Shown here: piece after piece, positions 1-8,941 of the stretch
Position numbering within the stretch: position 1 is the first letter of the stretch
Layout of the letters: every line of letters begins with the position of its first letter
NCBI GenBank assembly: GCA_963746465.1
Contig: CAVVAY010000010.1
Location: forward strand, 1 to 57,554
DNA length: 57,554 bases
Source: CAVVAY01 sp963746465
GTDB taxonomy: Bacteria > Actinomycetota > Actinomycetes > JACCUZ01
Reading direction: 5' to 3'
Notes under the pieces: generated by a model
The model's database searches: none
Seen by the model: only the letters and a program-made list of their open reading frames with translations
What the model was told of the DNA's origin: nothing
Position numbers and translations under genes: made by a program

Positions 1-69
1 CGCGCGGAACCACTCCTCGGTGTGGTCGCCCACCCACTGCTGGTTGAAGTACAAGAGGTACTCGGCCAT
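1..69 (-). CDS. YciI/DGPF-like protein, N-terminal fragment (runs off the window)
   Basis: Only the first 23 codons are present; the gene continues beyond the left edge. The reading begins ATG (bases 69-67) and gives MAEYLLYFNQQWVGDHTEEW, which resembles the N-terminus of small YciI-related proteins. A strong Shine-Dalgarno AGGAG lies about 6 bases upstream, which is the main reason to call it. It diverges from tsaB. Function cannot be stated from so short a piece, and the family assignment is tentative. Confidence 0.5.
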   Translation of the reverse strand, partial: MAEYLLYFNQQWVGDHTEEWFRA

Positions 70-186
70 GTCTGCTCCTCTTCCGCTGGTCCCGGTGGTC
101 CGCGTCACCTGCTCCACGAACGGCGACGGCCGGATCCGGCACGGTTGTCGCCACGTCCTCTGCATCGACGGTGTGTCCCGAGACCA

Positions 187-192
187 TAGGCT
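187..192 (+). promoter_or_regulatory. -10 hexamer TAGGCT for a leaderless tsaB transcript
   Basis: TAGGCT ends 7 bases before the GTG start of tsaB, the distance expected between a -10 box and the transcription start. The mRNA would begin at or next to the start codon. The same hexamer and spacing recur before the ATP-grasp gene and the amidase gene in this window. No convincing -35 is seen. Confidence 0.5.
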
Positions 193-199
193 CGCGGAC

Positions 200-847
200 G
201 TGCTGCTGGCCCTGGACACCGCGTCGCCTGCGGTCACCGTCGCCCTGGCCGACGGCGACCGGCTGCTGGCCGAGCGCAGCACGGTCGACGCACGCCGGCA
301 CGGCGAGCTGCTCGCCCCCGCGATCGCGGACGTGCTCGCTGAGGCAGGGGTCGACCGGGCCGCGCTGACCGGCGTGGCGGTGGGCGTCGGTCCCGGGCCG
401 TTCACCGGGCTGCGAGTCGGCCTGGTCACCGCACGCACGCTGGGCGCCGTGCTCGGCATCCCGGTGGTCGGCGTCTGCACTCTCGACGTGCTGGCGATGG
501 GCAGCGGTCTCGACGGCGACTTCCGGGTCGTCACGGACGCCCGGCGGCGCGAGGTCCACTGGGCCGCCTACCGGTCCGGGGAGCGCGGCCCGGTGCGGGT
601 CGACGGGCCGCACGTGGCGGCGCCCGCCGACTCGGCGTACGACGGACCGGCCGTCGGTGCCGGTGCCGGGCTCTACCCCGAGGCATTCCCCGGCCACCGC
701 CGCCCGCTGCACCCCAGAGCCGCCGACCTCGCGGCCTGGGTGGCGCGCGGCCTGCCCACCGTCGCCCCCGACCCGCTGTACCTGCGTCGACCGGACGCCG
801 CCGAGCCCGGCACCCGCAAGTCGGTGCTGAGCCGGCCCCGGCCGTGA
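200..847 (+). CDS. tsaB: tRNA threonylcarbamoyladenosine biosynthesis protein TsaB
   Basis: Partner of TsaD in making the t6A modification at position 37 of ANN-decoding tRNAs; TsaB is an inactive relative that scaffolds the complex. The N-terminal ASKHA fold begins LLALDTASPAVTVAL, and GVGPGPFTGLRVGL matches the conserved glycine-rich segment of the family. An upstream in-frame ATG at 20 would add 60 residues unlike TsaB, and it lies upstream of the promoter hexamer at 187, so GTG 200 is preferred. The product is then 215 residues, normal for actinobacteria. The stop overlaps the rimI start by 4 bases (GTGA), so the two are translationally coupled, and tsaD lies 1.4 kb downstream in the same direction. 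Confidence 0.93.
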   Translation: MLLALDTASPAVTVALADGDRLLAERSTVDARRHGELLAPAIADVLAEAGVDRAALTGVAVGVGPGPFTGLRVGLVTARTLGAVLGIPVVGVCTLDVLAMGSGLDGDFRVVTDARRREVHWAAYRSGERGPVRVDGPHVAAPADSAYDGPAVGAGAGLYPEAFPGHRRPLHPRAADLAAWVARGLPTVAPDPLYLRRPDAAEPGTRKSVLSRPRP

Positions 848-1305
848 GCGACGAGGTCGCCCTGCGCCCGATGCGGTGGTGGGACGTCGAGGCGGCGCAC
901 GCGCTGGAGACGGTGCTGTTCCCCGACCCCTGGTCGGTGGAGACGTTCTGGTCCGAGCTGGCGCTCGTGCCCGACTCGCGGCACTACCTGGTCGCCGAGG
1001 ACGACGGGGATCTGGTGGGATACGCCGGCCTGGCCGTGGTGGGCCGGCAGGCCGATGTCCAGACCCTCGCAGTCGCTCCGGCCGCCCAGGGCCGGGGGTT
1101 GGGCCGCCGCCTGCTGCACGCGCTCGTGGCCGAAGCGCGGCGCCGGGACGCCGGTGAGGTGCTGCTCGAGGTCCGGGCCGAGAACGCGGCCGCGCTGGCG
1201 CTCTACGCCGGCGCCGGGTTCGAGCGCATCGCGATCCGCCGCGGCTACTACCGACCTGGTGGCACCGACGCGCACGTGCTCCGGTTGCGCATCACTAGGC
1301 TCTGA
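844..1305 (+). CDS. rimI: Ribosomal protein S18-alanine N-acetyltransferase RimI
   Basis: GNAT acetyltransferase of 153 residues; the family acetylates the N-terminal alanine of ribosomal protein S18 using acetyl-CoA. The acetyl-CoA pyrophosphate-binding loop QGRGLG is at residues 82-87, after the beta strand DVQTLAVAP. The C-terminal part NAAALALYAGAGFERIAIRRGYY matches the conserved RimI tail, including the tyrosine expected to act as general acid. The GTG start overlaps the tsaB stop by 4 bases. The tsaB-rimI-tsaD neighbourhood is the usual one for this gene in actinobacteria, which supports RimI over other GNAT proteins. Confidence 0.9.
   Translation: MSDEVALRPMRWWDVEAAHALETVLFPDPWSVETFWSELALVPDSRHYLVAEDDGDLVGYAGLAVVGRQADVQTLAVAPAAQGRGLGRRLLHALVAEARRRDAGEVLLEVRAENAAALALYAGAGFERIAIRRGYYRPGGTDAHVLRLRITRL
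1296..1301 (+). promoter_or_regulatory. -10 hexamer TAGGCT for a leaderless ATP-grasp transcript
   Basis: TAGGCT lies inside the last codons of rimI and ends 8 bases before the GTG start of the next gene. It is identical to the hexamers before tsaB and the amidase gene. It implies an internal promoter in the tsa cluster. Confidence 0.4.
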
Positions 1306-1309
1306 CGCC

Positions 1310-2209
1310 GTGACGTCACGGATCGCGCTCGCCACTGCCGCGGAGTTCCCCGACCTCGACGAGGACGGCCCGGTGCTGCTCGCGGCGCTCGCCGAGGAGG
1401 GCATCGAGGCCGAGCCGGCGGTCTGGTCCGACCCGCGAGTGGACTGGTCGGCGTACGACCTCGTCGTGGTGCGGTCGACCTGGGACTACCAGGACCGGCA
1501 CGCCGAGTACCTCGACTGGGCCCGCCGGGTTGCAGCCGCGACGACGCTGGCGAACTCCGCCGAGGTGCTGGCGTGGAACACCGACAAGACCTACCTGCGG
1601 ACCTTGCAGCAGGCCGGCCTGCCCGTCGTACCGACCGACTGGCTCGAGCCCGGCGACGCGTTCGTGGTTCCCGAGGTCGGCGAGTACGTCGTGAAGCCGG
1701 CCGTGTCGGCGGGGTCGAGGGACACCAACCGCTACCGGTCCGGCGACCATGACGAGCTGGCCGTCGCGCACGCGACCGCGCTGCTCGCTGCCGGGCGCAC
1801 CGTGATGGTGCAGCCCTACCTGTCGCAGGTCGACACCTACGGCGAGACGGCCATGTTCTTCTTCGGCGGCGCCTTCAGCCATGCCGTGCGCAAGGGTCCG
1901 CTGCTCACGCCCGCGATGGAGCTGGTCAGCGACGCCTACAAGCCGGAGACGATCGAGCCGCGCGAGCCGACCGAGGCCGAGCGCGACACGGCCGAGCAGA
2001 TCCTGGACGCCCTCGCCCAGGTGTCGCCGGCGTCCCGCGACCTGCTCGTCTACTCCCGGGTCGACCTGGTGCCCGGGCCGGGCGACGCCCCGGTGCTGCT
2101 CGAGCTGGAGCTGACCGAGCCCTCGATGTTCCTCGTCCACGACGGCACCGGCGGCACGGCGTCGGCGCAGCGGTTCGCCGCCGCCATCCGGAAGGCGCTG
2201 GGTGGCTGA
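1310..2209 (+). CDS. ATP-grasp domain protein (RimK/glutathione-synthetase-like)
   Basis: A 299-residue ATP-grasp enzyme; the superfamily joins a carboxylate to an amine or thiol through an acyl-phosphate. Visible features are the N-terminal lobe with VVVRSTWDYQDRHAEYLDW, the nucleotide-binding strand YVVKPAVSAGSRDTNRY around residues 125-141, MVQPYLSQVDTYGETAMFFFGG, and the metal-binding end VLLELELTEPSMFL. The GTG at 1310 follows a TAGGCT hexamer; an earlier start would lie inside rimI in another frame. It overlaps tsaD by 8 bases. Substrate unknown. Its place between rimI and tsaD suggests co-expression but not necessarily a role in t6A synthesis. Confidence 0.75.
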   Translation: MTSRIALATAAEFPDLDEDGPVLLAALAEEGIEAEPAVWSDPRVDWSAYDLVVVRSTWDYQDRHAEYLDWARRVAAATTLANSAEVLAWNTDKTYLRTLQQAGLPVVPTDWLEPGDAFVVPEVGEYVVKPAVSAGSRDTNRYRSGDHDELAVAHATALLAAGRTVMVQPYLSQVDTYGETAMFFFGGAFSHAVRKGPLLTPAMELVSDAYKPETIEPREPTEAERDTAEQILDALAQVSPASRDLLVYSRVDLVPGPGDAPVLLELELTEPSMFLVHDGTGGTASAQRFAAAIRKALGG

Positions 2210-3251
2210 CCAGCCGCTGGTGCTCGGGATCGAGACGTCCTGCGACGAGACCGGCGTCGGCGTCGTCCGCGGCCACACCCTGCTCGCCGACGCCATCGCG
2301 TCCAGCGTCGAGGAGCACGCCCGGTTCGGCGGCGTGGTGCCCGAGGTGGCCAGCCGCGCGCACCTCGAGGCGATGGTCCCGACCATCGAGCGCGCCGCCT
2401 CCGACGCCGGCGTACGGCTCTCGGACGTCGACGCGCTCGCGGTCACCAGCGGCCCCGGCCTGACCGGGGCGCTGCTCGTCGGCGTCGCTGCGGCGAAGGC
2501 GCTCGCGGTCGGCCTCGGCAAGCCGCTGTACGGCGTCAACCACCTGGCTGCGCACGTGGCCGTCGACCAGCTCGAGCACGGCGCGCTGCCGGTGCCGTGC
2601 ATCGCGATGCTGGTGTCCGGCGGCCACTCCTCGCTGCTGCTGGTGCGCGACGTGACCGGCGACGTCGAGCCGCTCGGGGCCACCATCGACGACGCCGCGG
2701 GCGAGGCGTTCGACAAGGTTGCCCGGGTGCTGGGGCTGCCGTTCCCGGGCGGTCCGCACGTCGACCGCGAGGCGAAGGCCGGCGACCCGGCGTACGTCGA
2801 CTTCCCCCGCGGTCTGACCGCCCCCCGCGACCTGCGCGAGCACCGCTACGACTTCTCGTTCTCCGGCCTCAAGACCGCGGTCGCCCGATGGGTCGAGACC
2901 CGGGAGCGCGACGGCGAGCCGGTGCCGGTCGCGGACGTGGCGGCGGCGTTCCAGGAGGCCGTGGTCGACGTGCTGACCCGCAAGGCAGTCCTGGCGTGCA
3001 CCGAGCAGGGAGTCGACCACCTGCTGATCGGCGGCGGCGTCGCGGCGAACTCCCGGCTGCGGGCGCTGGCCCAGGAGCGGTGCGACGCCGCGGGCATCGC
3101 GCTGCGCGTGCCGCGGCCCGGGCTGTGCACCGACAACGGGGCCATGGTCGCGGCTCTCGGCTCGGAGCTCGTCGCCCGCGGGGTCGACCCCTCCCGGCTG
3201 GACCTGGCGGCCGACTCGTCCATGCCGGTGACCGACGTCGTCGCCCGGTAA
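2202..3251 (+). CDS. tsaD: tRNA N6-adenosine threonylcarbamoyltransferase TsaD
   Basis: Catalytic subunit that transfers the threonylcarbamoyl group to A37 of tRNA. The 349-residue protein starts LVLGIETSCDETGVG, the canonical Kae1/TsaD opening. Metal ligands are visible as H114 and H118 in NHLAAHV, and the third ligand, an aspartate, lies in LCTDNGAM near residue 310. LVSGGHSSLLLV and the IGGGVAANSRLR loop complete the ASKHA nucleotide site. The GTG start overlaps the end of the ATP-grasp gene. Length and motifs are fully normal. Confidence 0.96.
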   Translation: MADQPLVLGIETSCDETGVGVVRGHTLLADAIASSVEEHARFGGVVPEVASRAHLEAMVPTIERAASDAGVRLSDVDALAVTSGPGLTGALLVGVAAAKALAVGLGKPLYGVNHLAAHVAVDQLEHGALPVPCIAMLVSGGHSSLLLVRDVTGDVEPLGATIDDAAGEAFDKVARVLGLPFPGGPHVDREAKAGDPAYVDFPRGLTAPRDLREHRYDFSFSGLKTAVARWVETRERDGEPVPVADVAAAFQEAVVDVLTRKAVLACTEQGVDHLLIGGGVAANSRLRALAQERCDAAGIALRVPRPGLCTDNGAMVAALGSELVARGVDPSRLDLAADSSMPVTDVVAR

Positions 3252-3256
3252 CCGGG

Positions 3257-4183
3257 GTGCTCGGCTGGCTGCTGCTCGGCGGTGCGGCCGTGCTGCTGCT
3301 CGGCGGCGCGGAGCTGTTCGTGGAGAACGCGGCCGGTGCGGCCCGCCGGCTCGGTGTGACGGTGATCGCGGTCGGCATCCTGCTCGCGGGGGCCGAGCCC
3401 GAGGAGCTGCTGACGGCGGTGATCGCCTCGCTGCGCGACCGGCCCGGCCTGGCCGTCGGCGACGCAGTGGGTGCCAACGTCACGATGCTCACCGCCTGCC
3501 TAGGCCTCGCTGCGCTGGTCCGGCCGCTGGCGGTCGGTCACCGGGTGCGGCAGTACGCCGGGATGGCCGCGGTCGCGGCCGCGCTGGCCCTGCTCGCCCT
3601 TCTGGACGGCCGGGTCGGGCGGGTCGAGGGCGGCCTGCTGCTGTCGGCATACGTGGTGCTGGTCGGGCTGGTCTGGTGGCGGGAGCGCGAGCCGCCGGCG
3701 CTCGGCGAGCTCGCGGAGCTGGCTGGCGAGGACGAGGGCTCCGACCGGTCGGCGGGGCTGGCCCTGCTGCTCGCGGTCGTCGGCATCGGGCTGATGGTGG
3801 CCGGCGGCGACCTCGCCGTGCGTGGTGCCGAGCGGGTGGTGGCCAGCCTCGGGCGCAGCGACTCTGCGGTCGGCCTGACCGTGCTCGCACTGGCCACAAC
3901 GGCCGAGCTGTTCGCGCTGGTGCTCACCGCCGCGCGGCACGACGTGCCGGAGATCGCGGTCGCCGGTGTGGTCGGCTCGGCGGCCTACAACGCGACGGCG
4001 ACCCTCGGCGCGGCCGCGCTGGCCCGGCCGCTGGCCGTCGACGGCGTGCTCCCGGCGGCCGCGCTGGGTGCCGCCCTGCCGCTCGTCCTGCTGCTGGTCA
4101 CCCGCGCCGGCCGGCTGGGCCGGGTCGCCGGCACCATCCTTGCCGTGACCTACGTCGGCTACGTCGTCGTCGTGCTGGCCTGA
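3257..4183 (+). CDS. CaCA-family sodium/calcium exchanger-like membrane protein
   Basis: A 308-residue hydrophobic protein with about ten predicted membrane segments in two related halves, the layout of cation/calcium antiporters. The first alpha repeat reads GAEPEELLTAVIAS near residues 45-58, followed by GDAVGANVTMLT; the second reads TTAELFALVLTA, followed by VVGSAAYNAT. The second repeat has Ala-Glu where Pro-Glu is usual, so ion selectivity may differ. An acidic loop sits between the halves (LAELAGEDEG). The GTG start is 5 bases after the tsaD stop, so the genes are probably co-transcribed. The transported ion is not known. Confidence 0.72.
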   Translation: MLGWLLLGGAAVLLLGGAELFVENAAGAARRLGVTVIAVGILLAGAEPEELLTAVIASLRDRPGLAVGDAVGANVTMLTACLGLAALVRPLAVGHRVRQYAGMAAVAAALALLALLDGRVGRVEGGLLLSAYVVLVGLVWWREREPPALGELAELAGEDEGSDRSAGLALLLAVVGIGLMVAGGDLAVRGAERVVASLGRSDSAVGLTVLALATTAELFALVLTAARHDVPEIAVAGVVGSAAYNATATLGAAALARPLAVDGVLPAAALGAALPLVLLLVTRAGRLGRVAGTILAVTYVGYVVVVLA

Positions 4184-4190
4184 CCCCAGC

Positions 4191-4269
4191 AAGATCGTTT
4201 GCGACGCAAGGGAGGTCGACACGCCGGGTAGCGCGGCGTGTCAGGGGTCGGAACGTCGCAAACGATCAC
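4191..4269. repeat. 79-bp nested palindromic element, copy 1
   Basis: Outer arms GATCGTTTGCGACG (4193-4206) and its exact reverse complement (4254-4267) enclose an inner palindrome, GACACGCCG (4218-4226) with CGGCGTGTC (4234-4242). It fills the spacer between two converging genes; its right arm overlaps the methyltransferase stop codon. A second 79-bp copy with the same outer and inner arms lies at 44,030-44,108, also between converging genes. RNA from either strand could fold into a long hairpin, so bidirectional termination is possible. Confidence 0.85.
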
Positions 4270-5468
4270 GAAGGTTGTCCCGCCTGAAGCCGCTGGACGA
4301 CGAGAACCGACTGCTGCCCGGCGATCCGGGTGAGGACGATCGTGGCCTCCTCGTCCCCTGTCAGCCGCAGCTGCTTGCGCAGCTGCTCGGGCTGCACCGC
4401 CGTCCCGCGCTTCTTGACGGTCAGCCGGCCGACCCCGCGCTCCCGCAGCAGGGTGCGCAGCCGCTTGAGCCCGAACGGCAGCACGTCGGTCACCTCGTAC
4501 GCCGTGCCGAACGGCGTCGCGGGCCGCTGGTCGCAGGTCAGATAGGCGATCGTCGGGTCGAGCAGCCGGCCGTCGACCAGGTCGGCGGCCTCCGCGACCA
4601 GCCCGGCCCTGATCACCGCGCCGTCCGGCTCCACCAGGTAGCGGCCGACCGGCCCGGCCACCCCGGTCCGGCTGCCGTCGCCGGTCAGGGTCTGCCCGGC
4701 GGGCAGCAGGGTGGCCCGGCGCCGCACGCCGGTCGACAGCGGCCCGCACCACAGGGCGCACTCGACCACGTCGCCGCCGTCGGACACCCACTCCGCCTCG
4801 GCGTCGGCCGGCAGCACCCCGTGCGGCACGCCGGGTGCGAGCTTGGCCCCGGTCGCCGGCACCCGGCCGGCCAGCGCGAGGACGAACCCCAGCGGCGGCG
4901 ACCAGGACCGTGGGTCGAGGGCCCGCCCGCTGGCGCTGCGCCGGGCCGGGTCGACGAAGGCGGCGTCCACCCCTGCCAGCTCGGTGGTCGTGACGTCCGC
5001 GCAGCGCACCTCCACCCGGTCGGCCACGCCCAGCGCGGCCGCGTTGGCGGCAGCCACGGCCACCGTGAGCGGGTCGCGGTCGACGCCGAGGACGCCGGCG
5101 GCTGCCCCGGCCAGGGCCACCAGGTCCCCCCCGATCCCGCAGCACAGGTCGGCGACCAGGTCCGGGGCCAGCGCCGCGAACCGCTCCGCGTGCCGGGCGG
5201 CGACCACCGACCGGGTCGCCTGCTCCAGGCCGTCCACGGTGAACCACATCCGGTCCGCCGCCGGGCCGAGCTTGGCCCCGGCCCGGGCGCGCAGCCGGGC
5301 CTGGGTGAGCGCGGCGGCCGCGAGCCCGGGGTCGACGCCGGCGCGGTGCAGCTCCTCGGCGGCCGCCAGGGCCCGCCGCCCGTCGTACGGCGTGATCCGC
5401 GCGAGCAGGGCGGCACCCTGCGACGTGAGCAGCGCCTGGAACGCCGCGACCTCCGGGTGCGGGTCCAC
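4266..5468 (-). CDS. Class I SAM-dependent methyltransferase with C-terminal THUMP-like domain
   Basis: About 400 residues. The SAM-binding motif VADLCCGIGGD is at residues 105-115, followed by the acidic strand end GVDRD and the motif FVDPARR, which suits an RNA or nucleotide methyltransferase. The C-terminal part (LKRLRTLLRERGVGRLTVKKRG onwards) matches the THUMP-like domain that follows this methyltransferase in many actinobacteria. GTG 5468 was chosen because residues from there (VDPHPEVAAFQ) look like protein; the longer frame upstream is Arg/Ser-rich and overlaps the cyclase leader. The gene is divergent from the cyclase gene. Its substrate is unknown. Confidence 0.78.
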   Translation of the reverse strand: MDPHPEVAAFQALLTSQGAALLARITPYDGRRALAAAEELHRAGVDPGLAAAALTQARLRARAGAKLGPAADRMWFTVDGLEQATRSVVAARHAERFAALAPDLVADLCCGIGGDLVALAGAAAGVLGVDRDPLTVAVAAANAAALGVADRVEVRCADVTTTELAGVDAAFVDPARRSASGRALDPRSWSPPLGFVLALAGRVPATGAKLAPGVPHGVLPADAEAEWVSDGGDVVECALWCGPLSTGVRRRATLLPAGQTLTGDGSRTGVAGPVGRYLVEPDGAVIRAGLVAEAADLVDGRLLDPTIAYLTCDQRPATPFGTAYEVTDVLPFGLKRLRTLLRERGVGRLTVKKRGTAVQPEQLRKQLRLTGDEEATIVLTRIAGQQSVLVVQRLQAGQPS

Positions 5469-5550
5469 CGGGCGATCATCGCAAGCCCGGGCTGAAGGTG
5501 CGGACCCCCGGTGCCGATGCAGGCAGGAGCTGCCCTGACGGAGGACCCCC

Positions 5551-6585
5551 ATGACCGCATCTGTGCTCGACCCCGCCGACCTGCCCGACGAGGAGCGTCC
5601 CGACAGCTGGCCGGTCCCCGCGGACGAGCCTGCCCGGGTCTCGGCCCTTCGCGCGTTCGGCGTCCTGGACCAGCCGCGGCAGGGCGACCTCGACGCCGCG
5701 GTCCGGCTGGCTGCCTACGTCTGCGGCACGTCCGCCGCGACCATCAACCTGATCGACGCCGACCGGCAGTGGCAGGCAGCCGCCCACGGCACCGAGCCCG
5801 GTGAGGTCTCCCGCGCCGACGCCATGTGCCAGCACACCGTGGTCGGCACCGAGGTCGTCTACACACCGGACGCGCGCACCGAGGCCCTGTTCGCGGAGAA
5901 CCCCTTCGTCACCGGGCGGTTCGCCCGGATCCGGCTCTACGCCTCGGCCCCCCTGGTCACCAGCGACGGGCACGCGGTCGGCACCGTCTGCGCGTTCGAC
6001 GATCGGTCCGGCCAGCTGGACGCCACCCAGCTCGGCCTGCTCCGGGACATCGCCGACCAGGTCATGGCGCTGTTCGAGCTGCGTCGGCTCTCTGCCGGCC
6101 TGCGCCGGGCGGCGACCCGCGACCCGCTCACCGGTCTGGCGAACCGTCGCGCGGTCGAGACCGCGATGGCCGGCGCCATCGCCCGCGCCGAGCGCGGTCT
6201 GGGCACGCCCTCGGTCGTGATGGCCGACCTGAACGGCTTCAAGGCGATCAACGACTCGCTCGGGCACGCCGCCGGTGACGCGGTCCTGCTCTCGGTGGCG
6301 CAGCGGCTGCAGGCCACCGCGCGCGGCGTCGACACCGTCGGCCGCCTCGGCGGCGACGAGTTCGTGGTGCTCCTGGAGCACACCGGCGGCCCGGGTGCCA
6401 CGGCCGCGCTGAGCCGGCTGCGGCGCAGCCTGGAAGGCGGGTGGAGCGAGGTGGCCGGCGAGCACGAGGTCGAGGCCGCCCTGGGCATCACGACCTACCG
6501 GGCCGGGGACAGCGTCGCGACGCTGCTGGCCCGGGCCGATGCCGAGATGTACGCCGACAAGGCCCGCCGGGCCGGCTCGTACTGA
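5551..6585 (+). CDS. GAF-GGDEF diguanylate cyclase
   Basis: Makes cyclic di-GMP from two GTP. The 344-residue protein has a GAF sensor domain (about residues 30-175; VCGTSAATINLIDADRQW and the conserved MCQHTV) and a GGDEF domain (about 188-340). DPLTGLANRRA opens the domain, the active-site loop GGDEF is at 267-271 and intact, and an RxxD product-inhibition site (RGVD, 258-261) lies exactly five residues upstream. No membrane segment is seen, so it is cytoplasmic. No EAL or HD-GYP phosphodiesterase occurs in the window. A cyclic-di-GMP riboswitch about 22 kb downstream is a plausible reader of its product. Confidence 0.92.
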   Translation: MTASVLDPADLPDEERPDSWPVPADEPARVSALRAFGVLDQPRQGDLDAAVRLAAYVCGTSAATINLIDADRQWQAAAHGTEPGEVSRADAMCQHTVVGTEVVYTPDARTEALFAENPFVTGRFARIRLYASAPLVTSDGHAVGTVCAFDDRSGQLDATQLGLLRDIADQVMALFELRRLSAGLRRAATRDPLTGLANRRAVETAMAGAIARAERGLGTPSVVMADLNGFKAINDSLGHAAGDAVLLSVAQRLQATARGVDTVGRLGGDEFVVLLEHTGGPGATAALSRLRRSLEGGWSEVAGEHEVEAALGITTYRAGDSVATLLARADAEMYADKARRAGSY

Positions 6586-6613
6586 GCCACCGGCACCGCG
6601 CCAGGCTCGGGTA

Positions 6614-6640
6614 CTGGCACTCGGGTTGACCGAGTGCCAG
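6614..6640. promoter_or_regulatory. CIRCE operator 1 (HrcA site) of groES
   Basis: CTGGCACTC (6614-6622), nine bases, then GAGTGCCAG (6632-6640): a perfect inverted repeat with the N9 spacing of the CIRCE heat-shock operator, bound by the repressor HrcA. The -35 box of the promoter falls in its spacer, so repressor binding would block RNA polymerase directly. Confidence 0.9.
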
Positions 6641-6654
6641 GTCTCGCCTAGATT
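6626..6654 (+). promoter_or_regulatory. groES housekeeping-type promoter
   Basis: -35 TTGACC (6626-6631) and -10 TAGATT (6649-6654) are separated by 17 bases, close to the vegetative sigma consensus. The -35 lies inside CIRCE 1 and the -10 between the two CIRCE copies. The predicted transcript has a leader of about 130 bases before the GTG start of groES. Confidence 0.8.
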
Positions 6655-6659
6655 TCGTC

Positions 6660-6686
6660 TTGGCACTCTCGAGGTGAGTGTGCCAA
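6660..6686. promoter_or_regulatory. CIRCE operator 2 (HrcA site) of groES
   Basis: TTGGCACTC (6660-6668), nine bases, then GTGTGCCAA (6678-6686): a CIRCE-type inverted repeat with one mismatch. It begins just downstream of the -10 box and covers the likely transcription start. Tandem CIRCE elements before groES are known in actinobacteria. Confidence 0.85.
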
Positions 6687-6789
6687 CCAGAGCAGCTACG
6701 GCGAGGTCAAGGCGTTCCGGCCCCCGCGACGGCGGACCGTCACCGAACCCGCCCCACGCTCGTGAGATTCGTGCGAGAGGGAGTCAGAA

Positions 6790-7095
6790 GTGACGACGGC
6801 CACCAAGGTTGCCATCAAGCCGCTCGAGGACCGCATCGTGGTCCAGCCGTCCGACGCCGAGCAGACAACGGCGTCGGGCCTCGTGATCCCGGACACGGCG
6901 AAGGAGAAGCCCCAGGAGGGGACTGTCCTGGCCGTGGGCCCGGGGCGCTTCGAGGACGGCGCACGCGTGCCGCTCGACGTTGCAGTCGGCGACACCGTGC
7001 TCTACAGCAAGTACGGCGGCACAGAGGTCAAGCACGGCGGCGAGGAGTACCTCGTCCTGTCCGCGCGTGACGTCCTCGCCGTGATCGAGAAGTAG
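6790..7095 (+). CDS. groES: Co-chaperonin GroES
   Basis: The 101-residue lid of the GroEL chamber. IKPLEDRIVVQPSDAEQTTASG contains the start of the mobile loop, GTVLAVGPG and VGDTVLYSKYGGTEVK are the conserved core strands, and the protein ends ARDVLAVIEK, all typical. The GTG start is preceded by AGGGAG. Upstream are two CIRCE operators and a consensus-like promoter, so HrcA control is expected. groEL follows after 132 bases that contain a large hairpin. Confidence 0.97.
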   Translation: MTTATKVAIKPLEDRIVVQPSDAEQTTASGLVIPDTAKEKPQEGTVLAVGPGRFEDGARVPLDVAVGDTVLYSKYGGTEVKHGGEEYLVLSARDVLAVIEK

Positions 7096-7122
7096 GACGC
7101 CCGGGTCACCCCCGGGTGACCT

Positions 7123-7179
7123 GACGACGCCCCGGGTGGCCCCGGCTCCTCCCGGAGCCCCGGCTCCTGGGGCGTCGTC
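7123..7179 (+). terminator. Branched hairpin between groES and groEL1 (attenuator or processing site)
   Basis: GACGACGCCCC (7123-7133) pairs perfectly over 11 bases with GGGGCGTCGTC (7169-7179). An inner stem pairs GGCTCC (7144-7149) with GGAGCC (7154-7159). There is no T run. The structure could cause partial termination or RNA processing and so set the GroES:GroEL ratio. The structure is seen; its function is inferred. Confidence 0.55.
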
Positions 7180-7227
7180 GTCCGCGTCCCCTCGTGCCCC
7201 ACCCGACCGAAGGAAGCTAGAGACCTG

Positions 7228-8850
<1,623 letters not shown>

Positions 8851-8875
8851 CCCGACCTGACCGACAGCACGCAGC

Positions 8876-8907
8876 AGGGCCCGGCTCCTCCCAGGGAGCC
8901 GGGCCCT
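8876..8907 (+). terminator. Terminator hairpin after groEL1
   Basis: AGGGCCCGGCTCC (8876-8888) pairs over 13 bases with GGAGCCGGGCCCT (8895-8907), leaving a 6-base loop. It starts 25 bases after the groEL1 stop and ends the heat-shock operon. There is no T run, as is common in high-GC actinomycetes. Confidence 0.8.
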
Positions 8908-8941
8908 CGCACGTCGGCGGCCAGGGGCCACAATCGGGTGC

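Noticed and set aside
20..199. Sixty-codon N-terminal extension of tsaB from ATG 20
   Set aside because: Unlike any TsaB, overlaps the divergent YciI-like gene and its ribosome site, and lies upstream of the TAGGCT hexamer.
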